Of a stretch of 64,000 bases of DNA, positions 25,943 through 34,615 are shown piece after piece. Source of the DNA: an uncultured Vampirovibrio sp. (GTDB taxonomy: Bacteria; Cyanobacteriota; Vampirovibrionia; Gastranaerophilales; Gastranaerophilaceae); NCBI GenBank assembly GCA_910579975.1, contig CAJTWU010000001.1, positions 1-64,000 of the forward strand, in the 5' to 3' direction. Made by a program: the position numbers and the translations under genes. Under the pieces are notes generated by a model, which saw only the letters and a program-made list of their open reading frames with translations, did no database searches and was not told the DNA's origin. Numbering within the stretch: the stretch's first letter is position 1; every line of letters starts with the position of its first letter.

Positions 25943-28399
25943 ATGTGGTCATATAAAATTACGAATGATTTTCGTCCATCAACTCAATGTAGTTCTATTT
26001 ATGAAATAGCTGCAACATATTTAGATGCAGAAGAACGATTAGGAACTTATAATGACTCTTTTTCTTCAAATGTTCAACCTTATATTGGCATACACTTCGG
26101 TTTAAAAAATGGACAATGTTGTGCTAAAGAATCATATAAAAAAAACATGGATTTTGTGTATTTAAATTTTATTAAAAAATTTCAGTTTCCAAATCCTTCA
26201 CAACAAGATTATCAACAAACTATTAGCGATGGCATAAGGCTTGCACCTTTAAGAGAAATTGTAAAAATTTTATATTATTTAAAACAAAGAGATGAAAAAC
26301 AATCTTTTTTAACATTTGAAGAAATTAGTAATTTTATATTCTATAATGCATGTATTGCAAAAGTTGACACTATAGATTATGAATTAGTAGTTACTGATAT
26401 TTTAAAGTATAGAGCCTCTGGTATTTATCCTGATTATATTGCATTAGAAGAGCACAAAGATGAAGCGTGGAAAGAGTCAGGTAGAAGTTTAAACGATATT
26501 ATAAAAACTCTATCTAATTCAAACTTTATTTTATATTTAGATTTTAGAAAAAGAATAGAGTTTCAAAATTATTTAACATATGAAAAACATATTAAAAATA
26601 TTGTTAATTATAACACTTTCTTTGAGATTAATATCTCTGATTCCAAGACAAATATCGAAGAACAATATTTAAATTATTTCAATCAAAACTTTGAAACATT
26701 CAAGAATAATGAAGATAAAAAAATTCAAAATGATTATTCTCCGGAATGGTTTAAGGAAAAAGCTAAGCAATATGCAGAGTATGAGCTAGAAGTTGCAATG
26801 AGTAGAAAAGAGTTTTGTGACGAATTTTCGATTGAAAAGATAAAAACTCTTTCTGGAACAGATTTACTTAATAAAGTATTTTTAAATGGCTCCAAAGATG
26901 CTTTATGTTACAAACTTGAATATGATAAAGATAATATAGAAAAATTTGGAAGTATTAAGGGGGGAAGTGCATATAAATATGACCTATTCTACAGTAATGG
27001 TTGGACATCAGGTACTCATTCAAATCCTATTAAATTATCTCTAGAAAATGCTATTGATTTGGGAAGCAAAATCAAAAATGCAATTATAAATGGTGCAGAA
27101 ATATTGGAAAATAATAAAAATACTGATTCATTAGAAACTTATAAAAAAATTAGTGAGCAATTTGCAAATATTTCATATGTTTCTAAGGCTTGGGTTTTAA
27201 AATACTACCAAATGTTATTTCCAGAGTTATTACCAACTTTTTATAGCGATTATTGGATTGATAAAATTATTGAATTATTAAAACTAGAAACATCAAATAA
27301 TAAAATTGTTAAATTAGGTAGTATTGCTTTATATGTTAAAGAATGCGGAATACAAAATGCCGTTTTTGCTCGCATTATTTGTGACCATATAAATAATATA
27401 AGTATGGGAAAAATAGACTCCATTACCGAAATCGAAACCAAATTTGAAAGAAATAGAATTTTATTTGGGGCTCCAGGAACGGGTAAGAGCTATAGGCTAA
27501 ATAAAGAACGAACAGAATTGCTTCAACAGGAGAATGATTTTGAACGTGTAACATTCTATCCAGCTTATAGTTATGCTAATTTTGTCGGCACTTATAAACC
27601 AGTTTCTATTGTTGATGAAAATGGTAAAGAATTGATTAGCTATAAATATACTCCTGGACCTTTTATGCGAATATATGTAAATGCAATGAAGAGTATAAGA
27701 AATGAAAATCCAAAACCATATTTATTGATTATTGAAGAAATAAATAGAGCAGATATTGTGTCTGTTTTTGGTGACATATTCCAACTGCTTGATCGCAATG
27801 AATATGGTGCAAGCGAATATGAAATTCAAGCAACCGAAGATATAAAAAAATATTTAGCTGAAGAATTAGGAGGAGAACCTGATGAATATGCTTCAATAAA
27901 AATACCTAATAATATGTTTATTTGGGCAACAATGAATAGTGCCGATCAAGGAGTTTTTCCTATGGATACTGCTGTTAAAAGGCGTTGGGAATTTACATAT
28001 ATTGGAATTGATGATGGCGAAGAAGATTTAGAAAATATAATTATAAAACTTGCTAATAATGAACAATCCTTTAATTGGAATACCTTAAGAAAGGCAATTA
28101 ATAATAAGTTATCCAATCTAAAAATTAATGAGGATAAATTATTAGGACCATATTTTATTTCACCAAAAATATTTAAGGTGGAAAATTATAATGATAAGTT
28201 TATTGAGTCTTTTAAAAACAAAGTTTTAATGTACTTATTTGATGATGCAGCAAAGCAAAAAAGATCTTCGTTGTTTTCTGAGAAAATAGATATCACTAAA
28301 TATTCATCCATTTGTAATGAGTTTGATAAAATAGGTATCAATATTTTTTGTAATGAAATAGCTTCTATTCAATGTGTAAATCCAATAGGAGATGATTAA
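25943..28399 (+). CDS. McrB-like AAA+ GTPase restriction subunit (R1.LlaJI-like)
   Basis: An 818-residue protein. Residues about 1-480 are an uncharacterised region expected to recognise DNA. The C-terminal AAA+ domain has Walker A FGAPGTGKSYRL near 510, Walker B LLIIEEINRADIVSVFGDIF near 595, the McrB-type ATMNSADQGVFPMDTAVKRRW with sensor and arginine finger near 670, and an end rich in Glu and Lys. It should form GTP-driven hexamers that translocate DNA for the nuclease partner encoded next. GGAGG precedes the ATG. With two C5 MTases upstream this matches LlaJI-type systems rather than stand-alone McrBC, which cuts methylated DNA. Confidence 0.88.
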   Translation: MWSYKITNDFRPSTQCSSIYEIAATYLDAEERLGTYNDSFSSNVQPYIGIHFGLKNGQCCAKESYKKNMDFVYLNFIKKFQFPNPSQQDYQQTISDGIRLAPLREIVKILYYLKQRDEKQSFLTFEEISNFIFYNACIAKVDTIDYELVVTDILKYRASGIYPDYIALEEHKDEAWKESGRSLNDIIKTLSNSNFILYLDFRKRIEFQNYLTYEKHIKNIVNYNTFFEINISDSKTNIEEQYLNYFNQNFETFKNNEDKKIQNDYSPEWFKEKAKQYAEYELEVAMSRKEFCDEFSIEKIKTLSGTDLLNKVFLNGSKDALCYKLEYDKDNIEKFGSIKGGSAYKYDLFYSNGWTSGTHSNPIKLSLENAIDLGSKIKNAIINGAEILENNKNTDSLETYKKISEQFANISYVSKAWVLKYYQMLFPELLPTFYSDYWIDKIIELLKLETSNNKIVKLGSIALYVKECGIQNAVFARIICDHINNISMGKIDSITEIETKFERNRILFGAPGTGKSYRLNKERTELLQQENDFERVTFYPAYSYANFVGTYKPVSIVDENGKELISYKYTPGPFMRIYVNAMKSIRNENPKPYLLIIEEINRADIVSVFGDIFQLLDRNEYGASEYEIQATEDIKKYLAEELGGEPDEYASIKIPNNMFIWATMNSADQGVFPMDTAVKRRWEFTYIGIDDGEEDLENIIIKLANNEQSFNWNTLRKAINNKLSNLKINEDKLLGPYFISPKIFKVENYNDKFIESFKNKVLMYLFDDAAKQKRSSLFSEKIDITKYSSICNEFDKIGINIFCNEIASIQCVNPIGDD

Positions 28400-28401
28400 A
28401 A

Positions 28402-29850
28402 ATGATATCAAAATTCTTAAGAGAACAACAACGATATACTCTAAAGAATTTAACAACCATATTTGAATGCAATGAAGATAAAATAAAAAGTATTATAAAA
28501 AAACTTAAAGAATACGGAATCTTAAAAGTTGTTAAATTTTCAGATACACAGTTAGATCTATCAGAGTTGCAAGATGAAGAGATTGAAATTGCTGGTGTTG
28601 AGGACAATGTTAATAAGTATTTTTATGTTTTTACTTTTGTTGGGTTGCTAACTATATCTGGAAGAATATTAAAAATTTTTCCCAAATATATTGTTTCTAA
28701 AGAAGAGCCGTTAAAAGAATTCAAACAAATTTTAAAAGTAATTGAAAAATACAATTCAAAAGAACAAATTATTAAAATATTTAATGATAGTAATCGAACT
28801 AAAAGCTATAATATATTAGGAGTTTCATTATTTTTACTAAATGATTTTTATGAAAATGGTTCATATACTGATTATAAGGATATTATTGAAGAAAATGGAC
28901 AAGGGGAAATTTTATGGGAAAAAACAGTTAACGAAACTTTTGCTATTCTTTGCAATCAAAGACCATATTACACTGAATTACAAACGAAGCGCGTAATAAA
29001 CAATAATAATTCATATATTAAAACTTTGTATGAATGTATTTTAACAAAAGTATCAAACGAATTAAAACAAGCTGATATTCTGGATTTATTTGATATAACA
29101 CCAATTGAATTGTCAACCCGTAAATTTGATGATTTCGGAGATAGTGATTATATTTTATATCGTATAGAAAAAGAACTTGAACAAGAATTTAACACAAGAA
29201 AACAACTAATTCTCAAAGTTATGTATACATATGTGGCAAATGAAGGATTGATAAATGTTCTAGAACATTTATCAATGTTTGGTACAAATTGTTTTAATTT
29301 AATATGGGAAAAAACATGCGCTGCTGTAATGAATAATGTTTTAAATGTTAAATTATCTCAATTAAATTTCCCAATACCCTTAAATAAAAATTACTTTATT
29401 TCTAATGATTTAACATTGAGTAAACTGTTTGAAAAACCTTATTGGAGTAAGTGTAATAAATGTGCGTCAAATACTTTAATGCCTGATATTATTACTTTTT
29501 GTCAAAAAGACGATAAACATTATTTTGTAATATTAGATGCAAAATATTATTGTCCATCATTAACACCAAATACTTTACCTAAAAATCAACCAGGAATTGA
29601 ATCTATAACAAAACAATATTTGTATAATTTAGCTTATAAAAAGTTTGCAGAAGAACACAATTTTGATTGCATAAAAAATTATTTTCTTTTACCAACAGAA
29701 AAGGATTTCATTGAAGATCTTGGATATGTTGAACTTAAAATGTTAAATGACATAGGCTTAAATGCAATACAAAATAAATTGATTCCAGCCCATGTTGTTT
29801 TTGAGAAGTACTTAACAAACTCTTTCTATGATACTTGTGGGCTGTTATAA
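28402..29850 (+). CDS. McrC/LlaJI-type restriction nuclease subunit
   Basis: A 482-residue protein. The N-terminus looks like a winged-helix (YTLKNLTTIFECNEDKIKSI). The C-terminal third has a PD-(D/E)XK nuclease core: LMPDIITFC near 359, FVILDAKYYC near 377, and GIESITKQYLYNLAYKKF near 398. It should cleave DNA when engaged by the McrB-like GTPase, whose gene ends 2 nt before. Family assignment to the LlaJI restriction nuclease group is from gene order and the motif set. No further gene follows in the operon; about 200 nt of AT-rich DNA separates it from the Spy-like gene. Confidence 0.82.
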   Translation: MISKFLREQQRYTLKNLTTIFECNEDKIKSIIKKLKEYGILKVVKFSDTQLDLSELQDEEIEIAGVEDNVNKYFYVFTFVGLLTISGRILKIFPKYIVSKEEPLKEFKQILKVIEKYNSKEQIIKIFNDSNRTKSYNILGVSLFLLNDFYENGSYTDYKDIIEENGQGEILWEKTVNETFAILCNQRPYYTELQTKRVINNNNSYIKTLYECILTKVSNELKQADILDLFDITPIELSTRKFDDFGDSDYILYRIEKELEQEFNTRKQLILKVMYTYVANEGLINVLEHLSMFGTNCFNLIWEKTCAAVMNNVLNVKLSQLNFPIPLNKNYFISNDLTLSKLFEKPYWSKCNKCASNTLMPDIITFCQKDDKHYFVILDAKYYCPSLTPNTLPKNQPGIESITKQYLYNLAYKKFAEEHNFDCIKNYFLLPTEKDFIEDLGYVELKMLNDIGLNAIQNKLIPAHVVFEKYLTNSFYDTCGLL

Positions 29851-30024
29851 TTATTAAGCATATTGCATAATTGAATTTAATATCTAGGTATTTGTATATT
29901 GATATACAACTTAAAACTCGAAATTGCTAAAATCACCTGATAGCATATGATTAAAGTATGCAGATATCAGTAGTTTTTAGGTTTGAAGTTTAGAAAAATT
30001 TTGTGTGAAAAAATGTAGAATTTA

Positions 30025-30033
30025 TGGTATAGT
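30025..30033 (+). promoter_or_regulatory. Extended -10 promoter of the Spy-like gene
   Basis: TGGTATAGT is at 30025-30033, about 25 nt before the ATG with an AAAGG ribosome site between, so this gene has a normal short leader. Confidence 0.5.
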
Positions 30034-30057
30034 TTACTCAAAAAGAAAGGTGTTTAT

Positions 30058-30525
30058 ATGAAAAAGATTCTTTGTTCTTTAGCTTTAACGGCAACTATGT
30101 TATTTAGTGTATCATCAGTATTTGCAATTGATACCAAGTATTATGATATTAAGTCAAACGGTACACCGACTATAAAACGTTGTCCATGTAAAAAATATTT
30201 TGAGAATCACTTAGGTCTAACAAAAGAACAAATCGAACTTGTTGATGCAAACAGAGCTGCGCAACAAGCTGAATTAAAGCCAATAAACACCAAAATCAGA
30301 GAAAATTACAAACAAATTAAAGCGACAACTGACGAAAAAGAAATTGTTAAATTAAGAAAAGAAATTACTGAATTAAAAGCAAAATCTGCTGAAATAAAAA
30401 CTGAATACAACAAAAAATTTGAATCTTATTTAGCAGAAGAGCAAATTAAAACTCTTCAATACATGAGAGAAATGAAAAAAGAAGGCAAATCTTGCTGTCC
30501 TTGCGGAAAAAATAGGTATTATTAG
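30058..30525 (+). CDS. Spy/CpxP-like periplasmic helical protein with terminal Cys motifs
   Basis: A 155-residue secreted protein with a signal peptide (to about VFA at residue 22). The helical mature part resembles LTxxQ proteins: LGLTKEQIELVDANRAAQQ near 52 and YLAEEQIKTLQYMREM near 128, separated by a charged coiled-coil-like stretch. It has Cys clusters on both sides, RCPCKK near 40 and SCCPCGK near the end, which could form disulfides or bind metal. Spy-type proteins are periplasmic chaperones or metal/stress sensors. Monocistronic. Confidence 0.75.
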   Translation: MKKILCSLALTATMLFSVSSVFAIDTKYYDIKSNGTPTIKRCPCKKYFENHLGLTKEQIELVDANRAAQQAELKPINTKIRENYKQIKATTDEKEIVKLRKEITELKAKSAEIKTEYNKKFESYLAEEQIKTLQYMREMKKEGKSCCPCGKNRYY

Positions 30526-30750
30526 AGACTAGCCAAATTTGCATATACAAGCTCATGATGTTTATTATACTTAAATTCGTTAGGATATGTCATATTAAAT
30601 ATAACTAATACATTTTTAATGCTCTTCTCCGGATTATATATAGCATAAATATTAGACCTTGTTTCATTACCAAGGGTTTGAATTTCTTTAAAATAATGCA
30701 TTAATTCTTGCTGTAATTGTTCTTATAGGAAGTAAATATAATTAGAGACT
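30521..30750. repeat. 10-bp direct repeats bounding an orphan ORF
   Basis: ATTAGAGACT occurs at 30521-30530 and again at 30741-30750, bracketing the orphan minus-strand ORF. This could be a target duplication or deletion scar, or chance in AT-rich DNA. Confidence 0.4.
30522..30701 (-). CDS. Orphan 59-residue ORF, possible gene remnant
   Basis: The frame is open from 30722 to the stop at 30522-30524, with an ATG at 30699-30701. Translation includes MHYFKEIQTLGNETRSNIYA and later NVLVIFNMTYPNEFKYN, protein-like in composition, but no ribosome site is visible. The stop overlaps the stop of the Spy-like gene. The segment lies between two copies of the 10-bp repeat ATTAGAGACT. It looks like the 3' end of a lost gene; no family is recognised. 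Confidence 0.35.
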   Translation of the reverse strand: MHYFKEIQTLGNETRSNIYAIYNPEKSIKNVLVIFNMTYPNEFKYNKHHELVYANLASL

Positions 30751-31097
30751 TGTGAGGTTGTTGTGAGTAAATCCACTATGTATATTATTACTCAGTTTTA
30801 AAAAAGTTTAGAAAATTAATTATTTTTTAATATTTTATAGAGAAAAAAGAAGAGGGAGTATTATCAACTAAGACCTCTAATATTTCCTCTTGGAAGAAAT
30901 AAGAATCATCTCCATATGAGTTTCTTTGTCGTATGTAGTATTACATTGATTTGTGATTTGACAAACCTCCTATTCTCGACTTTACACAAGGAATAAAGCT
31001 CGCTTTATTCTGTTACCACATTACTTAACAATATTTATGTTTTGCTTAAATTCAGCGAAACATAATTTATTCATGGGAAACTGGACTCGAACATACT
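30751..31097. other. Gene-free AT-rich stretch before tRNA-Ala
   Basis: No ORF with a credible start was seen. It holds an inverted repeat (GAATAAAG 30991-30998 with CTTTATTC 31003-31010) and poly-A/T runs. Near 31072-31092 a short sequence resembles a tRNA T-arm but does not fold as one. Confidence 0.5.
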
Positions 31098-31119
31098 AAA
31101 AAAGCGCTCGAAGGCGCTT
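31098..31119 (-). terminator. Terminator after tRNA-Ala
   Basis: AAGCGC (31102-31107) pairs with GCGCTT (31114-31119); on the minus strand the stem is followed by TTTTTT. It lies 10 nt beyond the tRNA 3' end. Confidence 0.85.
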
Positions 31120-31127
31120 GTTTTAAA

Positions 31128-31203
31128 TGGTGGAGGATAGGAGATTCGAACTCCTGACCCCCTGCGTGCAAAGCAGGTGCTCTACCAGCTGAGCTAATCC
31201 CCC
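31128..31203 (-). tRNA. tRNA-Ala (TGC anticodon)
   Basis: A 76-nt gene including an encoded CCA end. The acceptor stem pairs GGGGGAT with ATCCTCC, giving the G3:U70 wobble pair that is the alanine identity element. The D arm (TAGCTCAGCTGGTAGAGCA), anticodon TGC in the loop TTTGCAC and the T arm with GTTCGAATC are all present. A terminator follows. Confidence 0.97.
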
Positions 31204-31274
31204 TTGCGGGAAACCACATATACTATGATACATGATAAATTTTTTTTGTAAAGGGGGTAAATGAAATTTTTTTT

Positions 31275-32495
31275 TTAAAGCTTCTTAATCATTTCTTCCA
31301 GACAAATTTTTACGTGGGCATAATTTAATCCACCTTGCAAATATGCTACATAAGGAGCACGCATTGGTCCGTCTGCTGAAAGTTCAATGGTTGAGCCTTC
31401 GATAAATGTTCCTCCGGCCATAATTACCTGGTCTTCATATCCTGGAATGTATTCTGGAATTGGAGTTACATAGCCGTTAATTGGTGAAAGTGATTGAATT
31501 GTACGACAAAATTCTTCTAAATGTTCTGGTTTGCCAAAGATAATATTCTGAATAATATCAGTTCTTTTTTCATCAAACCTTGGAGCTGAATTAAATCCAA
31601 TATCTTCAAAGACCTTTGCTGCTAATATGGCGCCTTTGACAGCTTCTGAAACAATTGATGGAGCCATAAACAATCCTTGAAACATTAATCTATGCTGATT
31701 AAACATTGCTCCGCCTTCAGAACCAATTCCCGGAGCGGTTAAACGATTGGCTGCACGTTCTACATAAAGCTCCTTGCCGGCTATGTATCCTCCGGCTTCA
31801 ACTATTCCACCGCCCGGATTTTTTATTAGAGAACCGGCTATTAAATCTGCTCCGGCTTCCAATGGTTCGCGGTCTTCTACAAATTCACCGTAGCAATTAT
31901 CTACAAAACAAATACAATCCGGATTTTTTGTTTTTACAACTTTACAAATTTTTTCAATAACATCTATTGTTAAAGATTTTCTGGTTGAATATCCTTTTGA
32001 GCGTTGAATAAGAACCATAGTTGTTTCTTTATCAATCGTTTTTTCAAGAGCCTCAAAATCAATATCATCTCCTTTTAAAGGAACTTCATCGTATAAAACA
32101 CCATTTCCAATAAGAGAAGCTCGTTTTGTTTCATCATCACCGGCTGTTCCAATTACTTCTTGCATAGTATCATAAGGTGCACCGGCTACAGAAATTAATT
32201 TATCTCCATAGCGTAAGTTACCAAATAAGGCGCAAGCTAAAGTGTGTGTGCCTGAGGCAAAATGTATTCTTACAAGTGCTTTTTCTGCTTTAAATACCTG
32301 AGCAAATGTTTTATCTAAGACTTCTCTTCCTAAATCATCATGCCCGTAACCTGAAACAGTATAAAAATGTTCCGGTGCAACTTTATTGTCAAAAAAAGCT
32401 TTTAAAACTTTTCTCTGATTGTTATCTCTAATTTCATTGACTGCTTCAAATTGTGCAGCCAAACTTTTTTCAGCGTTCTTAATATTGTATTCCAT
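31275..32495 (-). CDS. Methionine gamma-lyase family PLP protein (aluminium-resistance type)
   Basis: A 406-residue PLP-dependent enzyme of the Cys/Met-metabolism superfamily (YnbB-like branch, known from Firmicutes and Cyanobacteria). HFASGTHTLACALFGNLRYGD and VAGAPYDTMQEVIG are near residue 90. CICFVDNCYGEFVEDREP holds the cofactor Asp near 200, and the lysine is in GSLIKNPGGGIVEAGGY near 222. GSEGGAMFNQHRLMFQGLF and the C-terminal RAPYVAYLQGGLNY also match. The exact reaction is not established for this branch. It is 22 nt downstream of a small RHH protein gene on the same strand. Confidence 0.85.
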   Translation of the reverse strand: MEYNIKNAEKSLAAQFEAVNEIRDNNQRKVLKAFFDNKVAPEHFYTVSGYGHDDLGREVLDKTFAQVFKAEKALVRIHFASGTHTLACALFGNLRYGDKLISVAGAPYDTMQEVIGTAGDDETKRASLIGNGVLYDEVPLKGDDIDFEALEKTIDKETTMVLIQRSKGYSTRKSLTIDVIEKICKVVKTKNPDCICFVDNCYGEFVEDREPLEAGADLIAGSLIKNPGGGIVEAGGYIAGKELYVERAANRLTAPGIGSEGGAMFNQHRLMFQGLFMAPSIVSEAVKGAILAAKVFEDIGFNSAPRFDEKRTDIIQNIIFGKPEHLEEFCRTIQSLSPINGYVTPIPEYIPGYEDQVIMAGGTFIEGSTIELSADGPMRAPYVAYLQGGLNYAHVKICLEEMIKKL

Positions 32496-32517
32496 AATAC
32501 AATAATTATATCACAAG

Positions 32518-32706
32518 CTAAGATAATAGTTCGCTTAATAATGTTGCATTTTCTTCTGCTTTAACATTGTTAGCTATCTTATTGCGTTTAATATAAACAC
32601 GTAAAGCTTCTCTTATTAATTCACTTCTTGTTCTTTGTTCAGAAGTTGCAATACTGTCTACTCTGTTAAGAAAATCATTTGACATTGAAATCAATACTCG
32701 TGCCAT
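32518..32706 (-). CDS. Ribbon-helix-helix (CopG/NikR-type) regulator
   Basis: A 62-residue protein: the N-terminal strand MARVLISMSNDFLNRVDSIA and helix-turn RTRSELIREALRVYIKR are the classic RHH DNA-binding fold. GGAGGGAAT precedes the ATG at 32706, chosen over an upstream in-frame codon. No toxin gene of RelE/MazF type adjoins it, so it is more likely a repressor of the downstream PLP enzyme or of itself than an antitoxin. It is divergent from coaBC, with about 90 nt between starts that contains the coaBC -10 box. Confidence 0.8.
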   Translation of the reverse strand: MARVLISMSNDFLNRVDSIATSEQRTRSELIREALRVYIKRNKIANNVKAEENATLLSELLS

Positions 32707-32784
32707 ATTCCCTCCAATCAAATTTATTATATCATATAAACGGTTTATTTCAAGTGTATATACAATGATTATGTTTTTTTGCGC

Positions 32785-32790
32785 TATAAT
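32785..32790 (+). promoter_or_regulatory. -10 box of coaBC (leaderless)
   Basis: TATAAT ends 6 nt before the ATG at 32797 and no Shine-Dalgarno sequence is present. This supports a leaderless message and rules out an upstream TTG start, which would lie before the -10 box. Confidence 0.6.
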
Positions 32791-32796
32791 AAAATT

Positions 32797-33963
32797 ATGC
32801 TAGAAAATAAAAATATTTTAATAGGGATAACAGGCGGTATTGCGGCTTACAAAATTTGCTCTTTGATTAGACTTTATAAAAAAGCACGAGCAAATGTCCG
32901 AGTTGTAGTAACTCCAAATGCTTTGCAATTTGTAACTAAACTTACCCTTCAAACATTAAGCAATAACGAAGTTTATGTTGATAATTTTGAAATAGATGAA
33001 TATAAACCTGAACATATTTCATTATGCGAAGCTGATATTTTTGTAATTGCTCCGGCTACTGCTAATACTATTTCAAAGATTGCAAATGGTATTTGTGACA
33101 ATCTTTTGCTATCAACCGCATGTGCTTTTAATAAACCTGTTTTACTTGCTCCGGCGATGAATACAAATATGTGGGAAAATCCGTTTGTTCAAGAAAATAT
33201 TATTAAATTAAAAAATAACGGTTATCATATTTTAAATCCCGATGTAGGTTATCTTGCATGCGGTACTAATGGTGCAGGCAGAATGGTTGAAGTTGAGGAT
33301 ATTTTTGACGAAACGTCAAGAATACTTTCTCAAAATAAAATTCTTAAGGGTAAGCAAATTCTTATAACAGCCGGAGGAACGAAAGAAAAAATTGATCCTG
33401 TAAGATTTATTTCCAACTGTTCATCAGGAAAAATGGGAACAGCGCTTGCTGATTGTGCTTATGAAATGGGAGCCGATGTGACTTTAGTTTCAACATTTAG
33501 TGTTAATAAACCTTATAAGAATATTCTTGCAGAGTCTGCTCAAGAGATGGAAAAAGCTGTTAAATCACAGGTTGAAAATCAAGATTGTATAATAATGGCT
33601 GCTGCTGTTGCGGATTATCGTGTAGAAAATTATTCAGAACAGAAAATCAAAAAGACTTCAGAGGATAAGATTAGCTTAGAATTGGTTAAAAATCCTGATA
33701 TTCTAAAAAGTCTTGCCGGTTCAAAAGCAAAAATTGTTGGTTTTTGTGCAGAAAGCGAAAACCTTTTGGAGAATGCAAAAGTTAAAATCCAAAATAAAGG
33801 CTGTGATTATCTTGTGGCAAACGATATTTCAAGAAAAGATATAGGATTTTCCAGTGACTTAAATGAAGTCTACATCCTTGATAAAAACCTGAATATTTGC
33901 CATATTGAAAGAGATACAAAGAATAATATTGCACGTAAGGTTTTGGAGAAAATCTTTGAATAA
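32797..33963 (+). CDS. coaBC: Phosphopantothenoylcysteine decarboxylase / phosphopantothenate-cysteine ligase
   Basis: A 388-residue bifunctional enzyme for two steps of coenzyme A synthesis. The flavin decarboxylase half has ITGGIAAYKICSLIRLYKK, VIAPATANTISKIANGICDN, PAMNTNMWENP near residue 125 and GYLACGTNGAGRM with the catalytic Cys near 155. The CTP-dependent ligase half opens with ITAGGTKEKIDPVRFISN near 190 and has LVKNPDIL near 305. It overlaps the NIF3 gene by 8 nt. Confidence 0.95.
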   Translation: MLENKNILIGITGGIAAYKICSLIRLYKKARANVRVVVTPNALQFVTKLTLQTLSNNEVYVDNFEIDEYKPEHISLCEADIFVIAPATANTISKIANGICDNLLLSTACAFNKPVLLAPAMNTNMWENPFVQENIIKLKNNGYHILNPDVGYLACGTNGAGRMVEVEDIFDETSRILSQNKILKGKQILITAGGTKEKIDPVRFISNCSSGKMGTALADCAYEMGADVTLVSTFSVNKPYKNILAESAQEMEKAVKSQVENQDCIIMAAAVADYRVENYSEQKIKKTSEDKISLELVKNPDILKSLAGSKAKIVGFCAESENLLENAKVKIQNKGCDYLVANDISRKDIGFSSDLNEVYILDKNLNICHIERDTKNNIARKVLEKIFE

Positions 33964-34615
33964 ATATGAAATAGTTAAAAAAATTGAAAAATTTGCACCT
34001 CTTGAAGCTCAGGAAAAATGGGATGCAAGCGGCTGGATTGTTGATTTGGAACTACAGGAAGTTAATAAAATAATGTTTGCTTTGACTATTACTCCTATGG
34101 TTTTGAAACAAGCAGTTGATAGAAATTGTGATATGATTATTTCTCATCACCCGTTATTTTTTGTTCCTTTAGAGTACAGAAAAATAAACATGTACTGTGC
34201 TCATACTAATTTAGATAAAGCTCAAGGCGGTACAACGGATATTCTTATGAAAAAATTTGGTTTTAAGGGTAAATGTCATGGTGATTTTGTTAGAATTGTT
34301 GAACTGGAAAAGCCTATATCTGTTGAAGAACTAAGGAATATCCTTTCACCATTAAAGTATGTGAACAATTATAATGTTGACACAGTCCAAACGATAGGAT
34401 TTTGTGCTGGTTCAGGAAGTGAATTTATTAATGAAACTCCTTGTGAGGCTTTTGTTACAGGTGATTTGAAATTTCATACTGCAATTGAAGCGGAGAAAGT
34501 TGTATTTGACATAGGACATTTTGAAAGTGAAATCGGGGCAGCTCAACTTTTGAAAGATATTACAGAAGTTGGTGACAAAGGAGTTTTGGCTGATGAAAAA
34601 AGTCCTTTTATTTAG
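33956..34615 (+). CDS. NIF3-like dinuclear metal protein (GTP cyclohydrolase 1 type 2 homologue)
   Basis: A 219-residue NIF3/YbgI family protein. Metal-binding motifs are ISHHPLFF near residue 62, AHTNLDKAQGGTTDIL near 85, and DIGHFESE near 185. The function of the family is not settled; it is often linked to metal or nucleotide metabolism. The TTG at 33956 is chosen because GGAG lies 7 nt upstream and translation then begins at the usual family position (LNKYEIVKKIEKFAP). The gene is translationally coupled to coaBC and overlaps the following secreted-protein gene. Confidence 0.88.
   Translation: MNKYEIVKKIEKFAPLEAQEKWDASGWIVDLELQEVNKIMFALTITPMVLKQAVDRNCDMIISHHPLFFVPLEYRKINMYCAHTNLDKAQGGTTDILMKKFGFKGKCHGDFVRIVELEKPISVEELRNILSPLKYVNNYNVDTVQTIGFCAGSGSEFINETPCEAFVTGDLKFHTAIEAEKVVFDIGHFESEIGAAQLLKDITEVGDKGVLADEKSPFI

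Noticed and set aside
31072..31092. tRNA T-arm-like sequence beside tRNA-Ala
   Set aside because: The arm does not pair and no other tRNA parts surround it; a fragment at most.
22876..31203. tRNA-Ala as integration site for the RM island
   Set aside because: No integrase gene and no second copy of the tRNA 3' end at the left border was found.
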